From contig CAXMPG010000024.1 of NCBI GenBank assembly GCA_964195485.1, forward strand, positions 1-40,596: a DNA stretch of 40,596 nt, in the 5' to 3' direction. The translations under genes were made by a program, and so were the position numbers. Shown one piece after another: positions 1-8,331 of the stretch; position 1 is the stretch's first letter, and every line of letters begins with the position of its first letter. Below the pieces are notes generated by a model. It had not been told where the DNA came from. It did not search any database and worked only from the letters and a program-made list of their open reading frames with translations. The DNA comes from CAJXZP01 sp964195485. GTDB lineage: Bacteria; Bacteroidota; Bacteroidia; Flavobacteriales_G; Salibacteraceae.

Positions 1-302
1 AGTCTTGGTACCGCTAAGTTGATTAAATAACCAATCATTACCGTGAAAAAGCTATTAATAGAATCTGGTTTATACCCTAATGGATCAAGCGTATATTTCC
101 ATCTTACGGCTCTACTTACGTGACTTAATGTAGCAGGAATAATAGATAAAGCTACCCACCAGTAATTTGCGCTGGTTACCGATACCGTGATCTTTTGAAT
201 TTCTTCAGGCGTAAGTGTATCTAAGAAATACCATACCAAGTAAACGCCTAACCCTAACGGAAGTCCAATTTTCAAAGTAGAAATGGCAATTTTCTTAATC
301 AA
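1..302 (-). CDS. Flippase-like (lysylphosphatidylglycerol synthase TM-type) membrane protein, 5' part only
   Basis: The reverse strand is open from position 302 to the left edge, so about 100 N-terminal codons are seen and the rest lies outside the window. The frame has a hydrophobic helix near residues 7-22 (IGLPLGLGVYLVWYFL), then ANYWWVALSIIPATLSHVSRA, a basic stretch RAVRWK, and a second hydrophobic segment. This pattern is that of the UPF0104/YbhN flippase-like family, which commonly lies downstream of panD in Flavobacteria. The start is chosen as TTG at 302-300: the panD stop codon is in the same frame three codons upstream, and the only nearby ATG (306-304) is out of frame and closes at once. 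It probably forms an operon with panC and panD. Substrate unknown. Confidence 0.8.
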   Translation of the reverse strand, partial: MIKKIAISTLKIGLPLGLGVYLVWYFLDTLTPEEIQKITVSVTSANYWWVALSIIPATLSHVSRAVRWKYTLDPLGYKPDSINSFFTVMIGYLINLAVPR

Positions 303-308
303 GACATT

Positions 309-659
309 TTATTTAAGTCGGTTATTTTCTTCATTCGGAAAAACAATAGCAGGTTTAAAGGTTTTTGCTTCTTCAAAATCCATTATTCCGTAAGAAATAA
401 TAATTACAATATCACCAACAGCAACTCTTCTAGCAGCAGGACCGTTTAAACAAACTTCTCCACTCCCTCGTTTACCTTTAATCGTATAGGTCTCTATTCG
501 CTCCCCATTGTTGATATTAACAATCTGAACTTTTTCGCCTTCAATCATGTTAGCTGCATCTAATAAATCTTCATCTATTGTGATACTTCCAATGTAATTT
601 AAATCCGCCTCTGTAACCTTTACTCGGTGAATCTTTGATTTAAAAACTTCAATCTGCAT
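309..659 (-). CDS. panD: Aspartate 1-decarboxylase, pyruvoyl-dependent
   Basis: Converts L-aspartate to beta-alanine for pantothenate and CoA synthesis. The 116-residue proenzyme shows the self-processing Gly24-Ser25 site in the context YIGSITID; cleavage there turns Ser25 into the pyruvoyl cofactor. The core motif LNGPAARRVAVGDIVIIISY near residues 71-90 is also typical, and length is close to the E. coli enzyme. It lies 71 bp downstream of panC on the same strand and 6 bp before the flippase-like gene. An exact TAnnTTTG -7 match at 685-678 suggests panD can also be transcribed separately from panC. Confidence 0.97.
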   Translation of the reverse strand: MQIEVFKSKIHRVKVTEADLNYIGSITIDEDLLDAANMIEGEKVQIVNINNGERIETYTIKGKRGSGEVCLNGPAARRVAVGDIVIIISYGIMDFEEAKTFKPAIVFPNEENNRLK

Positions 660-677
660 TGCTTTCTATAATTTCTG

Positions 678-685
678 CAAAATTA
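678..685 (-). promoter_or_regulatory. Candidate Bacteroidetes -7 element upstream of panD
   Basis: The reverse strand reads TAATTTTG, an exact match to TAnnTTTG, ending 18 bp before the panD ATG. The expected -33 position holds GTTTCC rather than TTG, so this is a partial match. Confidence 0.5.
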
Positions 686-730
686 CTATTTATCCTTTAG
701 TATCGGAAACGGTTATATTAGAAACAACAA

Positions 731-1573
731 TTAGTAATTCAAGGCTAAGTTATCAATGAGCCTCACTCCTTCCAAATCAACTGCTATAAAGGCTCTAGCC
801 TTATTTAACTTGTTTTTTACGGGATGTAAAGTACGTGCATTTACGATTTCAAAATATTCCAAATCGAATGCGGGTTGCTGTTCAAAAGTAGATTCAACCG
901 CCTTAACCATATCGGCTATAGTAGAATTTTTAAAATTATTTCTCACCCAATTTAACTGTTCAATTAGTATAGTAGATTTACTTAAACCCTCTTCACTTAA
1001 TCGCACATTCCTTGAGCTCATAGCTAAACCTGACTTCTCTCTCAGTATCTCACAACCCACAATCTGAACGTTAAACTCCCGTTGAGAAACCATCTTTTTA
1101 ATCACCTCTAATTGCTGGTAATCCTTTTCTCCAAAAAATGAATAATCCGGTTTTAATTGTTCAAAAAATCGACCAACAACCTGAGTAACTCCAGAAAAAT
1201 GTCCGGGTCTATATGCTCCTTCCATTAATAGCTCTAAACCTCCTAAAATAATTTCTGGAGAGGTGTATCCTTCTGGATAGACTTCCTTTACATCAGGTAT
1301 TAAGACTATGTCACAATCGGCAGCTTTCAGAATTTCTACATCCTTCTCCTCTGTTCTTGGGTATGCGTCAAGGTCGGATGTTTTATTAAATTGAGTAGGA
1401 TTTACAAAAATGGAACAGATCGTAATATCAGTCATGGAATTAGACTTTTCAATTAGCGAAACGTGTCCCGCGTGTAAGGCTCCCATGGTTGGAACAAACC
1501 CAATTGTTTTCCCAGACCTAACCTGATTATCTAAATACGCTCGTATTTCTTGAAATGTTCTACAAACTAGCAT
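731..1573 (-). CDS. panC: Pantothenate synthetase (pantoate--beta-alanine ligase)
   Basis: ATP-dependent ligation of pantoate with beta-alanine through a pantoyl-adenylate, the last step of pantothenate synthesis. The 280-residue length is normal. Visible signatures are VPTMGALHAGHVSLI near residues 27-41 with the HxGH nucleotide-binding motif, FGEKDYQQL near 147-155, and LAMSSRN near 183-189, corresponding to the KMSKS-like loop. It reads toward panD, whose product supplies its beta-alanine substrate. The start at 1573 is the first ATG and is preceded by an exact -7 element at 1617-1610. It is divergent from the GT5-like gene. Confidence 0.97.
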   Translation of the reverse strand: MLVCRTFQEIRAYLDNQVRSGKTIGFVPTMGALHAGHVSLIEKSNSMTDITICSIFVNPTQFNKTSDLDAYPRTEEKDVEILKAADCDIVLIPDVKEVYPEGYTSPEIILGGLELLMEGAYRPGHFSGVTQVVGRFFEQLKPDYSFFGEKDYQQLEVIKKMVSQREFNVQIVGCEILREKSGLAMSSRNVRLSEEGLSKSTILIEQLNWVRNNFKNSTIADMVKAVESTFEQQPAFDLEYFEIVNARTLHPVKNKLNKARAFIAVDLEGVRLIDNLALNY

Positions 1574-1609
1574 TGTTAAACTACTTTAAATCACCTATTG
1601 ATTGAACCG

Positions 1610-1617
1610 CAAAGCTA
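1610..1617 (-). promoter_or_regulatory. Candidate -7 element for panC
   Basis: The reverse strand reads TAGCTTTG (exact TAnnTTTG), about 36 bp before the panC ATG. No clear TTG lies 19-21 bp upstream. It sits back to back with the promoter of the divergent gene. Confidence 0.5.
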
Positions 1618-1626
1618 TTTGAAAAC

Positions 1627-1657
1627 TTGATTAGCACTAGAAAAAGTAGTACTTTTG
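1627..1657 (+). promoter_or_regulatory. Bacteroidetes-type promoter for the GT5-like gene
   Basis: TTG (1627-1629), a 20-bp spacer, then TACTTTTG (1650-1657), matching the TTG-N19-21-TAnnTTTG consensus. Transcription would start about 5-8 bp downstream and give a leader of roughly 30 nt before the ATG at 1697. Confidence 0.65.
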
Positions 1658-1696
1658 TCCGAATTTTTACGGATAGAAGGAATTTAAACCAGTTTT

Positions 1697-2521
1697 ATGA
1701 GTAAAGTAAAAGTCTTGTATGTTTCGCAAGAAATAACACCGTACGTACCAGAAAGTGAAATGTCAACTTTAGGTAGATACCTGCCTCAAAGAATGATGGA
1801 GAAAGGAATGGAGATTAGAACATTCATGCCTCGTTTTGGGAAAATAAACACCCGAAGACACCAACTTCACGAAGTAATCAGACTTTCTGGTATTAACTTA
1901 GTTGTTAACGATATAGACCATCCATTAATCATAAAAGTGGCCTCTATTCAACCTGCTAGAATGCAAGTTTATTTCATTGATAACGAAGAGTATTTTCAAA
2001 GGAAAGCTTTTTTAATTGATGAAATGGGAGAAGCTTTTCCAGACAACGATGAGCGCTCTATTTTCTTTGTAAAAGGGGTTCTTGAAACTGTAAAAAAGTT
2101 AGGTTGGTCTCCTGACATTATCCACTGTCACGGTTGGATGGCCGCTTTACTACCCGTATATCTAAAAACAATGTACAAGGATGATCCATTATTTAACGAA
2201 TCTAAAATAGTGTATTCTGCCTTTAGTGATATTCCAAATGGTGATTTAGACTCTTCTTTAAAAGAAAAATTAAGCTTCGATAATATCAACGATGATATCT
2301 TAAAACACCTGGACACCATTACCTATGATGGTCTTCATAAAACAGCAATTGAGCTATCAGATGCCGTAATAATTGGTGACGATGCTTTAAGTGATGAAGT
2401 ACAATCATTCATAGATGCAAAAGAATGTCCAATAATTGTTCATGATGGAAACCCAGATGAATATGGAGAACCATTCGAAAAGCTTTATGAAGAAATTCTG
2501 GATCGCGTTCCTGCTGAATAA
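1697..2521 (+). CDS. Glycogen/starch synthase N-terminal-domain protein (GT5-like, short, probably non-catalytic)
   Basis: The 274 residues match only the N-terminal Rossmann half of GT5 glycogen synthases. The opening KVLYVSQEITPYVP corresponds to the usual KVLFVASE.APF start, and SPDIIHCHGWMAALLPVYLK near residues 137-156 is the conserved family core. Two things are missing: the K-T-G-G-L ADP-glucose loop, replaced here by PESEMSTLGRYLP, and the entire C-terminal GT-B half. Catalytic glycogen synthesis is therefore unlikely. It heads a rightward run with the DUF4270 lipoprotein (28-bp gap) and glmS, an arrangement I recall from other Flavobacteria, so it is probably a stable family and not a broken gene. 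Its role is unknown; a link to the cell envelope is inferred only from its neighbours. Confidence 0.8.
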   Translation: MSKVKVLYVSQEITPYVPESEMSTLGRYLPQRMMEKGMEIRTFMPRFGKINTRRHQLHEVIRLSGINLVVNDIDHPLIIKVASIQPARMQVYFIDNEEYFQRKAFLIDEMGEAFPDNDERSIFFVKGVLETVKKLGWSPDIIHCHGWMAALLPVYLKTMYKDDPLFNESKIVYSAFSDIPNGDLDSSLKEKLSFDNINDDILKHLDTITYDGLHKTAIELSDAVIIGDDALSDEVQSFIDAKECPIIVHDGNPDEYGEPFEKLYEEILDRVPAE

Positions 2522-2549
2522 AAAATATCAATAAATCATTACCATCTTT

Positions 2550-3887
2550 ATGATTAAGCTTTCCATGAGGTTTACTACCGCATTTGTTTTCGTGTTTCTT
2601 ATTATCATCGGTACTTCTTGTAGAAAAGGAGAACTAATTGGTAGAGAAGTTCAAGTTGGCGATAACGACATTCTTCTTCTTACTTCTGATAGTTTTCATA
2701 TCAGTGCTCAAACCGTTCTTGCCAAAAGAGAAAGAACAGATGAAAGATTTGAAGGAATGTTGGGCGCATATACGGATCCTATTTTCGGTTCAAATGTAAT
2801 TTCATATGTTTCCCAGTATCATCTAGAACAAGAAGGATTTGTATTTCCTACCGATGCCATTTTTGATTCTGCATATGTTTCTTTCCGACTTACTGGAGGA
2901 TACAGAGAAAAAGACCTCCCTGCGGAAACTAGATCCTTTATGCATTTTGAAGTCTATGAATTGGCTATGGATATTACTTCTGATGAAATATATTATTCCG
3001 ATGAAAACGTAAAATCTAAACCAAATTTAGTGGGTGAGTTCATTGGTAACGTTGGTCTTTACGATAGCATATTTGTAGATGGCGCACCACAACCAGCCCA
3101 AATTCGGATTCGAATGGATGACTCTTGGGGACAAGCTATGATTGCTACTGATTCTGCAAACTATGAGTCTAATGATGCCTTTGTAGCGTTCATGAAAGGA
3201 TTAACAATCAAGCCTATTCAAACGAATCAAGTGGGTAGTAACGGTGCGATTTTTTATTTTAACCCATTAAGCGGTTTTACTAATGTAACTATCCATTACC
3301 ATACCGCTGATGACACTACAAAATTTAGTTTTATCACCAGTACCCAAACAGCAAACTTCACTACTTTTAGCCATGATTATACTAACTCAGCTATTGGTCC
3401 AGTCTTAGAAGATACTGCTGCTGGAAGTGAAAAGCTCTATCTTCAAGCCACTATTGGCACGGACATACAGATAGAGATGAAAGATATCATCGCAAAATTT
3501 GCTTCAAACCCAAAGGTAATTAACATCGCTGAATTATATATTCCAGTGGATACTTCGCAGATTTATTACCCGCTTAATAAATTATCCGTTAGTAGAAAAT
3601 TAGAAAATGGAACGGCTGAATTTTTACCAGACCAAGTTCAAACAGGTGATAGAGTTATTGATGGCACACTTGACGCAGATAGCGCTCGTTATCGATTTTT
3701 AATCACGCAATACATTCAAGAGATTATTCATAACTATACACCTGGTGATGATAAATCAGAAATTTTATTAATTAGTCCATTTGGAAATAACACTTTGGCT
3801 AATAGATCAATAATTAATGGCCCCAGACCTGACAACCCTGATGCTGAAAAATTGCAAATTGTTATTACGTACACCCCTTTAAACTAG
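2550..3887 (+). CDS. DUF4270 family lipoprotein
   Basis: A 445-residue protein with a lipoprotein signal: hydrophobic segment at residues 9-20, then GTSC with Cys24 as the likely lipidated residue. The mature part has the features of DUF4270: LLTSDSFHISAQTVLAKRER close to the N-terminus, the phrase LGAYTDPIFG near residue 72, and a beta-rich body ending in IVITYTPLN. Function is not established. The start could be the ATG at 2550 or the one at 2565; both leave a workable signal peptide. It lies between the GT5-like gene and glmS (8-bp gap), suggesting co-transcription. Confidence 0.85.
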   Translation: MIKLSMRFTTAFVFVFLIIIGTSCRKGELIGREVQVGDNDILLLTSDSFHISAQTVLAKRERTDERFEGMLGAYTDPIFGSNVISYVSQYHLEQEGFVFPTDAIFDSAYVSFRLTGGYREKDLPAETRSFMHFEVYELAMDITSDEIYYSDENVKSKPNLVGEFIGNVGLYDSIFVDGAPQPAQIRIRMDDSWGQAMIATDSANYESNDAFVAFMKGLTIKPIQTNQVGSNGAIFYFNPLSGFTNVTIHYHTADDTTKFSFITSTQTANFTTFSHDYTNSAIGPVLEDTAAGSEKLYLQATIGTDIQIEMKDIIAKFASNPKVINIAELYIPVDTSQIYYPLNKLSVSRKLENGTAEFLPDQVQTGDRVIDGTLDADSARYRFLITQYIQEIIHNYTPGDDKSEILLISPFGNNTLANRSIINGPRPDNPDAEKLQIVITYTPLN

Positions 3888-3895
3888 AGTAAATT

Positions 3896-5740
3896 ATGTG
3901 TGGAATTGTTGGATATTTAGGACATCGAGAAGCTTACCCTATTCTTGTAAAAGGATTACAAAGACTAGAATACAGAGGATATGACAGTGCAGGAGTAGCT
4001 CTAGGCACTCCTAATCATATTGAAGTAATTAAGAAAAAAGGGAAAGTTGTTGATTTAGAAAACGAAGCTAAGTCAAAGAACAAATCCGGTAATATTGGAA
4101 TTGGTCATACTAGATGGGCTACCCACGGTGTTCCAAACGATACTAATTCGCACCCACATTTTTCACAGTCTGAAAACTTGGTTCTTATTCATAATGGAAT
4201 TATTGAAAATTACGATTCTCTTAAACAAGAATTAGTTTCTAGAGGTTATTCTTTTGTGAGTGATACAGATACGGAAGTTCTAATCAACTTTATTGAAGAA
4301 ATAAAAAAGGTGGAAAATTCCGATTTGGAAACTGCCGTACAAATTGCACTTACACAAGTCGTTGGCGCATATGCTATTGCCGTAATGGAAAAAGGGGTTT
4401 TAGATAGCATGGTCTTAGCAAAAAAAGGCAGCCCAATGGTTGTTGGAATTGGTGAGAACGAGTTTTTTGTTGCTTCTGATGCATCTCCATTTTTAGAATA
4501 TACCAAGAATGCGGTGTATTTGGAAGATGAAGAAATGGCGGTAATTAAATTAGGTAAGGGAATTAGTATCAAAACCATTCATGGTAATGAAGCTGTAGAC
4601 CCAAATATTCAAGAGCTTCAATTGAACTTGGAGGCTATTGAAAAAGGTGGTTTTGATCACTTCATGCTTAAAGAAATTTACGAACAACCAAAGTCTATTC
4701 GTGATACCTTAAGAGGTAGAATGTTAGTTGATAAAGGTATTATTTCGCTCGCTGGTTTTCAAGAATATGAAGCCAAGTTTATGAACGCTCGAAGAATCGT
4801 TATCATTGGTTGCGGTACATCATGGCACGCAGGTTTAGTAGCGGAATATCTATTTGAACAATATGCACGTATCCCTGTTGAAGTAGAGTATGCTTCAGAA
4901 TTTAGATATAGAGATCCAGTTATTGGAGAAGATGACGTAGTAATTGCTATTTCTCAATCGGGAGAAACAGCAGACACACTTGCCGCCATTGAATTAGCTA
5001 AAGAAAGAGGCGCTACCATATTTGGGATTTGTAATGTGGTAGGTTCTACCATTGCAAGGGCTGCACACGCTGGAGCTTACACACATGCTGGCCCAGAAAT
5101 AGGCGTTGCTTCTACTAAAGCATTTTCTTCTCAAGTTGCCATTTTAACGCTTATGGCTCTAAATTTAGGGCACAAAAAAGGAAATATTTCAAACTCATTA
5201 TTTCATGAATTACTAACGGAATTAGACAACATTCCAAGTAAAATTGAAAAAATGCTTGAATCAGATAAGCAGGTTTTAGAAATTACTAAAAAATATGGAG
5301 ATATGTCTAACTTCCTTTATTTAGGAAGAGGCGTTAATTTCCCAGTTGCCTTAGAAGGGGCTTTAAAACTTAAAGAAATATCTTACATTCATGCAGAAGG
5401 ATATCCTGCAGCTGAAATGAAACATGGTCCAATTGCTTTAATTGACGAAAACATGCCAATTGTTGTTATTGCGAACAAAGGTTCTCAGTACGAGAAGATT
5501 GTAAGTAATGTTCAAGAAATTAAAGCACGTGACGGTCAAATTATTGCAATTGTAAATGAGGGTGATACTACCTTAAAAGAGTTAGCTAACTATTGCATTG
5601 AAATCCCAGAAACCATTGAGGCTTTCACTCCATTAATTACAACCATTCCATTGCAATTACTTTCCTATCACATTGCCGTAATGAGAGGATGTAACGTTGA
5701 TCAACCAAGAAATTTAGCGAAATCAGTGACCGTAGAATAG
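3896..5740 (+). CDS. glmS: Glutamine--fructose-6-phosphate aminotransferase (isomerizing)
   Basis: Makes glucosamine-6-phosphate from fructose-6-phosphate and glutamine, the first step toward UDP-GlcNAc for peptidoglycan and lipid A. The 614-residue length is full. The mature N-terminal nucleophile is Cys2 (MCGIVGYLG), followed by the class II glutaminase motifs RLEYRGYDSAG, GHTRWATHG and HNGIIENY. Two SIS sugar-isomerase domains follow: GCGTSWHAG, SQSGETADT and ASTKAFSSQ in the first, and LGRGVNFPVALEGALKLKEI with AEMKHGP in the second. The C-terminal LAKSVTVE is the classic GlmS ending. No glmS ribozyme-like leader is possible in the 8-bp gap upstream. Confidence 0.98.
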   Translation: MCGIVGYLGHREAYPILVKGLQRLEYRGYDSAGVALGTPNHIEVIKKKGKVVDLENEAKSKNKSGNIGIGHTRWATHGVPNDTNSHPHFSQSENLVLIHNGIIENYDSLKQELVSRGYSFVSDTDTEVLINFIEEIKKVENSDLETAVQIALTQVVGAYAIAVMEKGVLDSMVLAKKGSPMVVGIGENEFFVASDASPFLEYTKNAVYLEDEEMAVIKLGKGISIKTIHGNEAVDPNIQELQLNLEAIEKGGFDHFMLKEIYEQPKSIRDTLRGRMLVDKGIISLAGFQEYEAKFMNARRIVIIGCGTSWHAGLVAEYLFEQYARIPVEVEYASEFRYRDPVIGEDDVVIAISQSGETADTLAAIELAKERGATIFGICNVVGSTIARAAHAGAYTHAGPEIGVASTKAFSSQVAILTLMALNLGHKKGNISNSLFHELLTELDNIPSKIEKMLESDKQVLEITKKYGDMSNFLYLGRGVNFPVALEGALKLKEISYIHAEGYPAAEMKHGPIALIDENMPIVVIANKGSQYEKIVSNVQEIKARDGQIIAIVNEGDTTLKELANYCIEIPETIEAFTPLITTIPLQLLSYHIAVMRGCNVDQPRNLAKSVTVE

Positions 5741-5754
5741 TAATTTGCTATTCT
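5734..5754. terminator. Weak hairpin between convergent glmS and TM2 gene
   Basis: AGAATAG and CTATTCT pair around a 7-base loop, overlapping both stop codons. There is no T-run on either side, so any termination activity would be weak. Confidence 0.25.
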
Positions 5755-6185
5755 GCCCACATAAAAACCTTTTCGTTCGGTGAAAATGCGTCTAAGCTTT
5801 TAGTCGCTAATATGGCTATAATGTCACTCACAACTAAAACACCAAACCCGCCACCTAAGGTTAGGGTGTAAATAATTGGGACTTTTGTGGATGTACCTAA
5901 GTACAATCTATGCACACCAAAAACACCAAGCGTAACGGCTAAGGTAACTGCAATTACTTTTCTTTTTACCGCTTTTCCCGTGTTGGGATAAAGCGGTAGT
6001 GGAATCCCAAAATCTTCTTCCCCTAATAAATACGGATAGTTTTTATCGTTTATAGGTAAGTCTACCTGTGATGAAATAAGATGAATATCAGTAATTGACA
6101 GTGTCTTTATAGCTGCTTTTTCAATTTCAATTGAAAAAGAAAAACGGGAAATCAAAAGAAAAATAAAAACAACGATAAACCGCAT
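5748..6185 (-). CDS. TM2 domain-containing membrane protein with signal peptide
   Basis: The 145-residue product begins with a signal peptide (RFIVVFIFLLISRFSFS) and ends with a TM2 domain: a first helix VIAVTLAVTLGVFGVHRLYLG carrying the family's GxxGxHRxYLG turn, then GGGFGVLVVSDIIAILA as the second helix. TM2 proteins are small inner-membrane proteins, mostly of unknown function. It starts 4 bp after the S41 protease stop on the same strand and is probably co-transcribed with it. It converges on glmS with only 7 bp between the stop codons. Confidence 0.8.
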   Translation of the reverse strand: MRFIVVFIFLLISRFSFSIEIEKAAIKTLSITDIHLISSQVDLPINDKNYPYLLGEEDFGIPLPLYPNTGKAVKRKVIAVTLAVTLGVFGVHRLYLGTSTKVPIIYTLTLGGGFGVLVVSDIIAILATKSLDAFSPNEKVFMWAE

Positions 6186-6189
6186 AGCT

Positions 6190-7809
6190 TTATTTTTCTA
6201 TCAGGTTATTTATGTTTGATAAAACAGCTGCTTTTATTGTTGGGTCATCATTGTTCCAGATTGGATAAAAGCCTTCGTCATTCCAAATATTGCGAGCTAT
6301 ATAGGCTTTTAGTCTTTTAACAATAACCTTTTTAGACCTATTAAAACCGAACTCATCGTAAACTACTTTTCTATCTTCCGCAAAAGAAATTAAATCGGAA
6401 ATCAACTCCTGGCTAATTTCAAAATTAGAAATATAATCTTTCGCCCCTTTGTATTTGCTCATTTCCTCCCGATGATGGTCTGCATAGTCAAAAGCAAAAT
6501 CGTAAATAACTCCAGAATAAGACAATTCCGTTAAGTAACTAGACCCTTGCGTAGTATCAATTGGAATAAAAATATCCGGAATGATTCCTCCACTGCCAAA
6601 AACTAATCGCCCTGCATCTGTTTTAAAAACAGAGGAGTCTGATATTTCAATACTGTCTTTAGATAGCATTTCACCATTTTTATAGCGATGGTAATATTCC
6701 TCCTGATACTCCTTTAAACCATCTGTATATGGTTTTTGAATACATCTACCTGATGGTGTATAATACCTCGCAATAGTTAGCCTAGTGGCTGACCCATTTG
6801 GCCATACAGTTTGTTCCTGAACTAATCCTTTTCCAAAAGAACGTCTTCCAACAATTACCCCACGATCATGGTCTTGAATTGCACCTGCAAATATTTCACT
6901 CGCAGAAGCAGAACTTTCATCTATTAAAACCACCACATCCATTTCATCAAAAGTGGCTTTGCTCTTAGAAATCGTTTCTGTTTTTCGTCTTGCTTTCCCT
7001 TCTGTATAAACCAACAACTCTCCTTTGTCAAAAAATGCGTCTAGCATATTTGTAGCGGCATTCATATAACCACCTCCATTACCGCGTAAATCTATAATAA
7101 CCTTTTTTGCTTTTTGACTTTGAAAACCACTAATCCCATTCAAAAACTCTTCCGTAGTATTAGAGCCAAATCGGTCTACCTTAATATAACCTGTAGTGTC
7201 GTTCAGCATATAATGAGAACTTACACTATGAATAGGAATTTTATCTCTGGTAATTGAAAATTTAATAAGTTCATTTCCTCTTCTTGCAACGGTAACCTCA
7301 ACCTTAGTCCCTTTTACGCCTTTCAGTAATTTCAAAACCGTCCTATTTCTAACCCCTACACCCGCAATTAAAGAGTCGTTCACCTTAATTATACGATCTC
7401 CTGCTCTAATGCCCACTTTTTCAGAAGGTCCATTAACAATAGGATCGATAACTACCAACGTATCATTCTGGATATTAAACTGAATCCCGATACCATCAAA
7501 ATTCCCCTCTAAAGGTTCATTCATTTCCGCATACTCATCTGGAGAAATATAATACGAATGAGGATCTAACTCTTGCAGCAAGTACTTCACTGTTTTATTC
7601 AATAATTCATCCTTACTGACTTCATCCACATACTCCGCGTCAATGTAATTTAGAAGTTCTCCTATCATATTAAATTGAGAAGATTCCACGGGATTAGCTG
7701 AAGGAGTTTGATTAGGCTTACTTAATGAACTCCCTAAAACATAACCCAACCCTAAAGAAATACCTATTAAGATAGGTACATATAACTTCCAATTTCCTGT
7801 TTCTTTCAT
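6190..7809 (-). CDS. S41 family carboxy-terminal processing peptidase (CtpA/Prc-like)
   Basis: A periplasmic serine protease that clips C-termini. From the chosen start it has 539 residues: an N-terminal membrane anchor (LYVPILIGISLGLGYVLGS), an S41 N-terminal helical region, a PDZ domain near residues 80-165 (DGIGIQFN to VRNRTVLKLLKG), and the S41 catalytic core. The catalytic Ser lies in DESSASASEIFAG near residue 300 and the catalytic Lys in RRSFGKGLVQEQ near residue 325. The frame is open 22 codons further upstream, but a promoter with correct spacing (7856-7827) lies inside that extension, so translation should begin at the ATG at 7809. The TM2 gene follows directly. Confidence 0.93.
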   Translation of the reverse strand: MKETGNWKLYVPILIGISLGLGYVLGSSLSKPNQTPSANPVESSQFNMIGELLNYIDAEYVDEVSKDELLNKTVKYLLQELDPHSYYISPDEYAEMNEPLEGNFDGIGIQFNIQNDTLVVIDPIVNGPSEKVGIRAGDRIIKVNDSLIAGVGVRNRTVLKLLKGVKGTKVEVTVARRGNELIKFSITRDKIPIHSVSSHYMLNDTTGYIKVDRFGSNTTEEFLNGISGFQSQKAKKVIIDLRGNGGGYMNAATNMLDAFFDKGELLVYTEGKARRKTETISKSKATFDEMDVVVLIDESSASASEIFAGAIQDHDRGVIVGRRSFGKGLVQEQTVWPNGSATRLTIARYYTPSGRCIQKPYTDGLKEYQEEYYHRYKNGEMLSKDSIEISDSSVFKTDAGRLVFGSGGIIPDIFIPIDTTQGSSYLTELSYSGVIYDFAFDYADHHREEMSKYKGAKDYISNFEISQELISDLISFAEDRKVVYDEFGFNRSKKVIVKRLKAYIARNIWNDEGFYPIWNNDDPTIKAAVLSNINNLIEK

Positions 7810-7826
7810 ATAAATGGTAAAGTCAA

Positions 7827-7856
7827 CAAAGTTAAGCCGATGAAAACATATCACAA
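7827..7856 (-). promoter_or_regulatory. Bacteroidetes-type promoter for the S41 peptidase
   Basis: The reverse strand reads TTG (7856-7854), a 19-bp spacer, then TAACTTTG (7834-7827), an exact match in both boxes and spacing. The -7 element ends 17 bp before the ATG at 7809, so the leader is very short, and upstream in-frame start codons are ruled out. Confidence 0.75.
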
Positions 7857-8331
7857 CCCCATTTTTGCAATTCAAAAAACTAAATAAAATACCAAGAAAT
7901 TACATTATTAATATATACTATTACTTTCTTCTATAACTACTACAAAGCCTAGGATTAACCACAAAATTTTCATAATAAAAAGTGTAATCAGCCCACAATT
8001 TATCGCAAATAAATAAAGATAAGACTGATTCCGCCAAATAAAATTTTGCATCTTTAACTATTAAGTCAAAACATTTAATCATACAGTCATTGTTATGCAG
8101 GAAGGACAAAAACTTTAAGATTTCTTAACATAACTCGTTTATTAATCTTAATTTTTGCCTCTCAAATTGGGTTTAAACCGTTCGTAAGTGTTTAACTCAT
8201 TTGTTTTCAACTAGAATAAACACAAAACAAAACACCTCTTTAGTGAGGGCGGAGGGAATTAAAAATTCTCAGATTATTTAAGGGGTTCACCCATTTTATT
8301 ATTAATAAATTGTAACAATTAAATCTATGCT
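7857..8331. other. Intergenic region upstream of susC, no gene seen
   Basis: About 475 bp of AT-rich DNA. A 62-codon frame on the reverse strand (8109-7921) has no recognisable content and no start signal. The nearest promoter-like element toward susC is TAATTTTTG at 8149-8157, which has one base too many between TA and TTTG. The last 100 bp includes a G-rich stretch, GTGAGGGCGGAGGG (8242-8255), which may form part of a structured leader. I see no convincing riboswitch or operator. Confidence 0.4.

Noticed and set aside
1697..2521. Recent truncation pseudogene of glycogen synthase
   Set aside because: The frame has its own clean promoter, start and stop, sits directly in a gene run, and no leftover C-terminal half follows; it looks like a stable short family.
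3888..3895. glmS ribozyme or riboswitch
   Set aside because: Only 8 bp separate the DUF4270 stop codon from the glmS start, so no structured leader can fit.
7921..8109. A 62-codon reverse-strand open frame upstream of susC
   Set aside because: No recognisable domain, no promoter or start signal, and its composition looks like translated AT-rich intergenic DNA.
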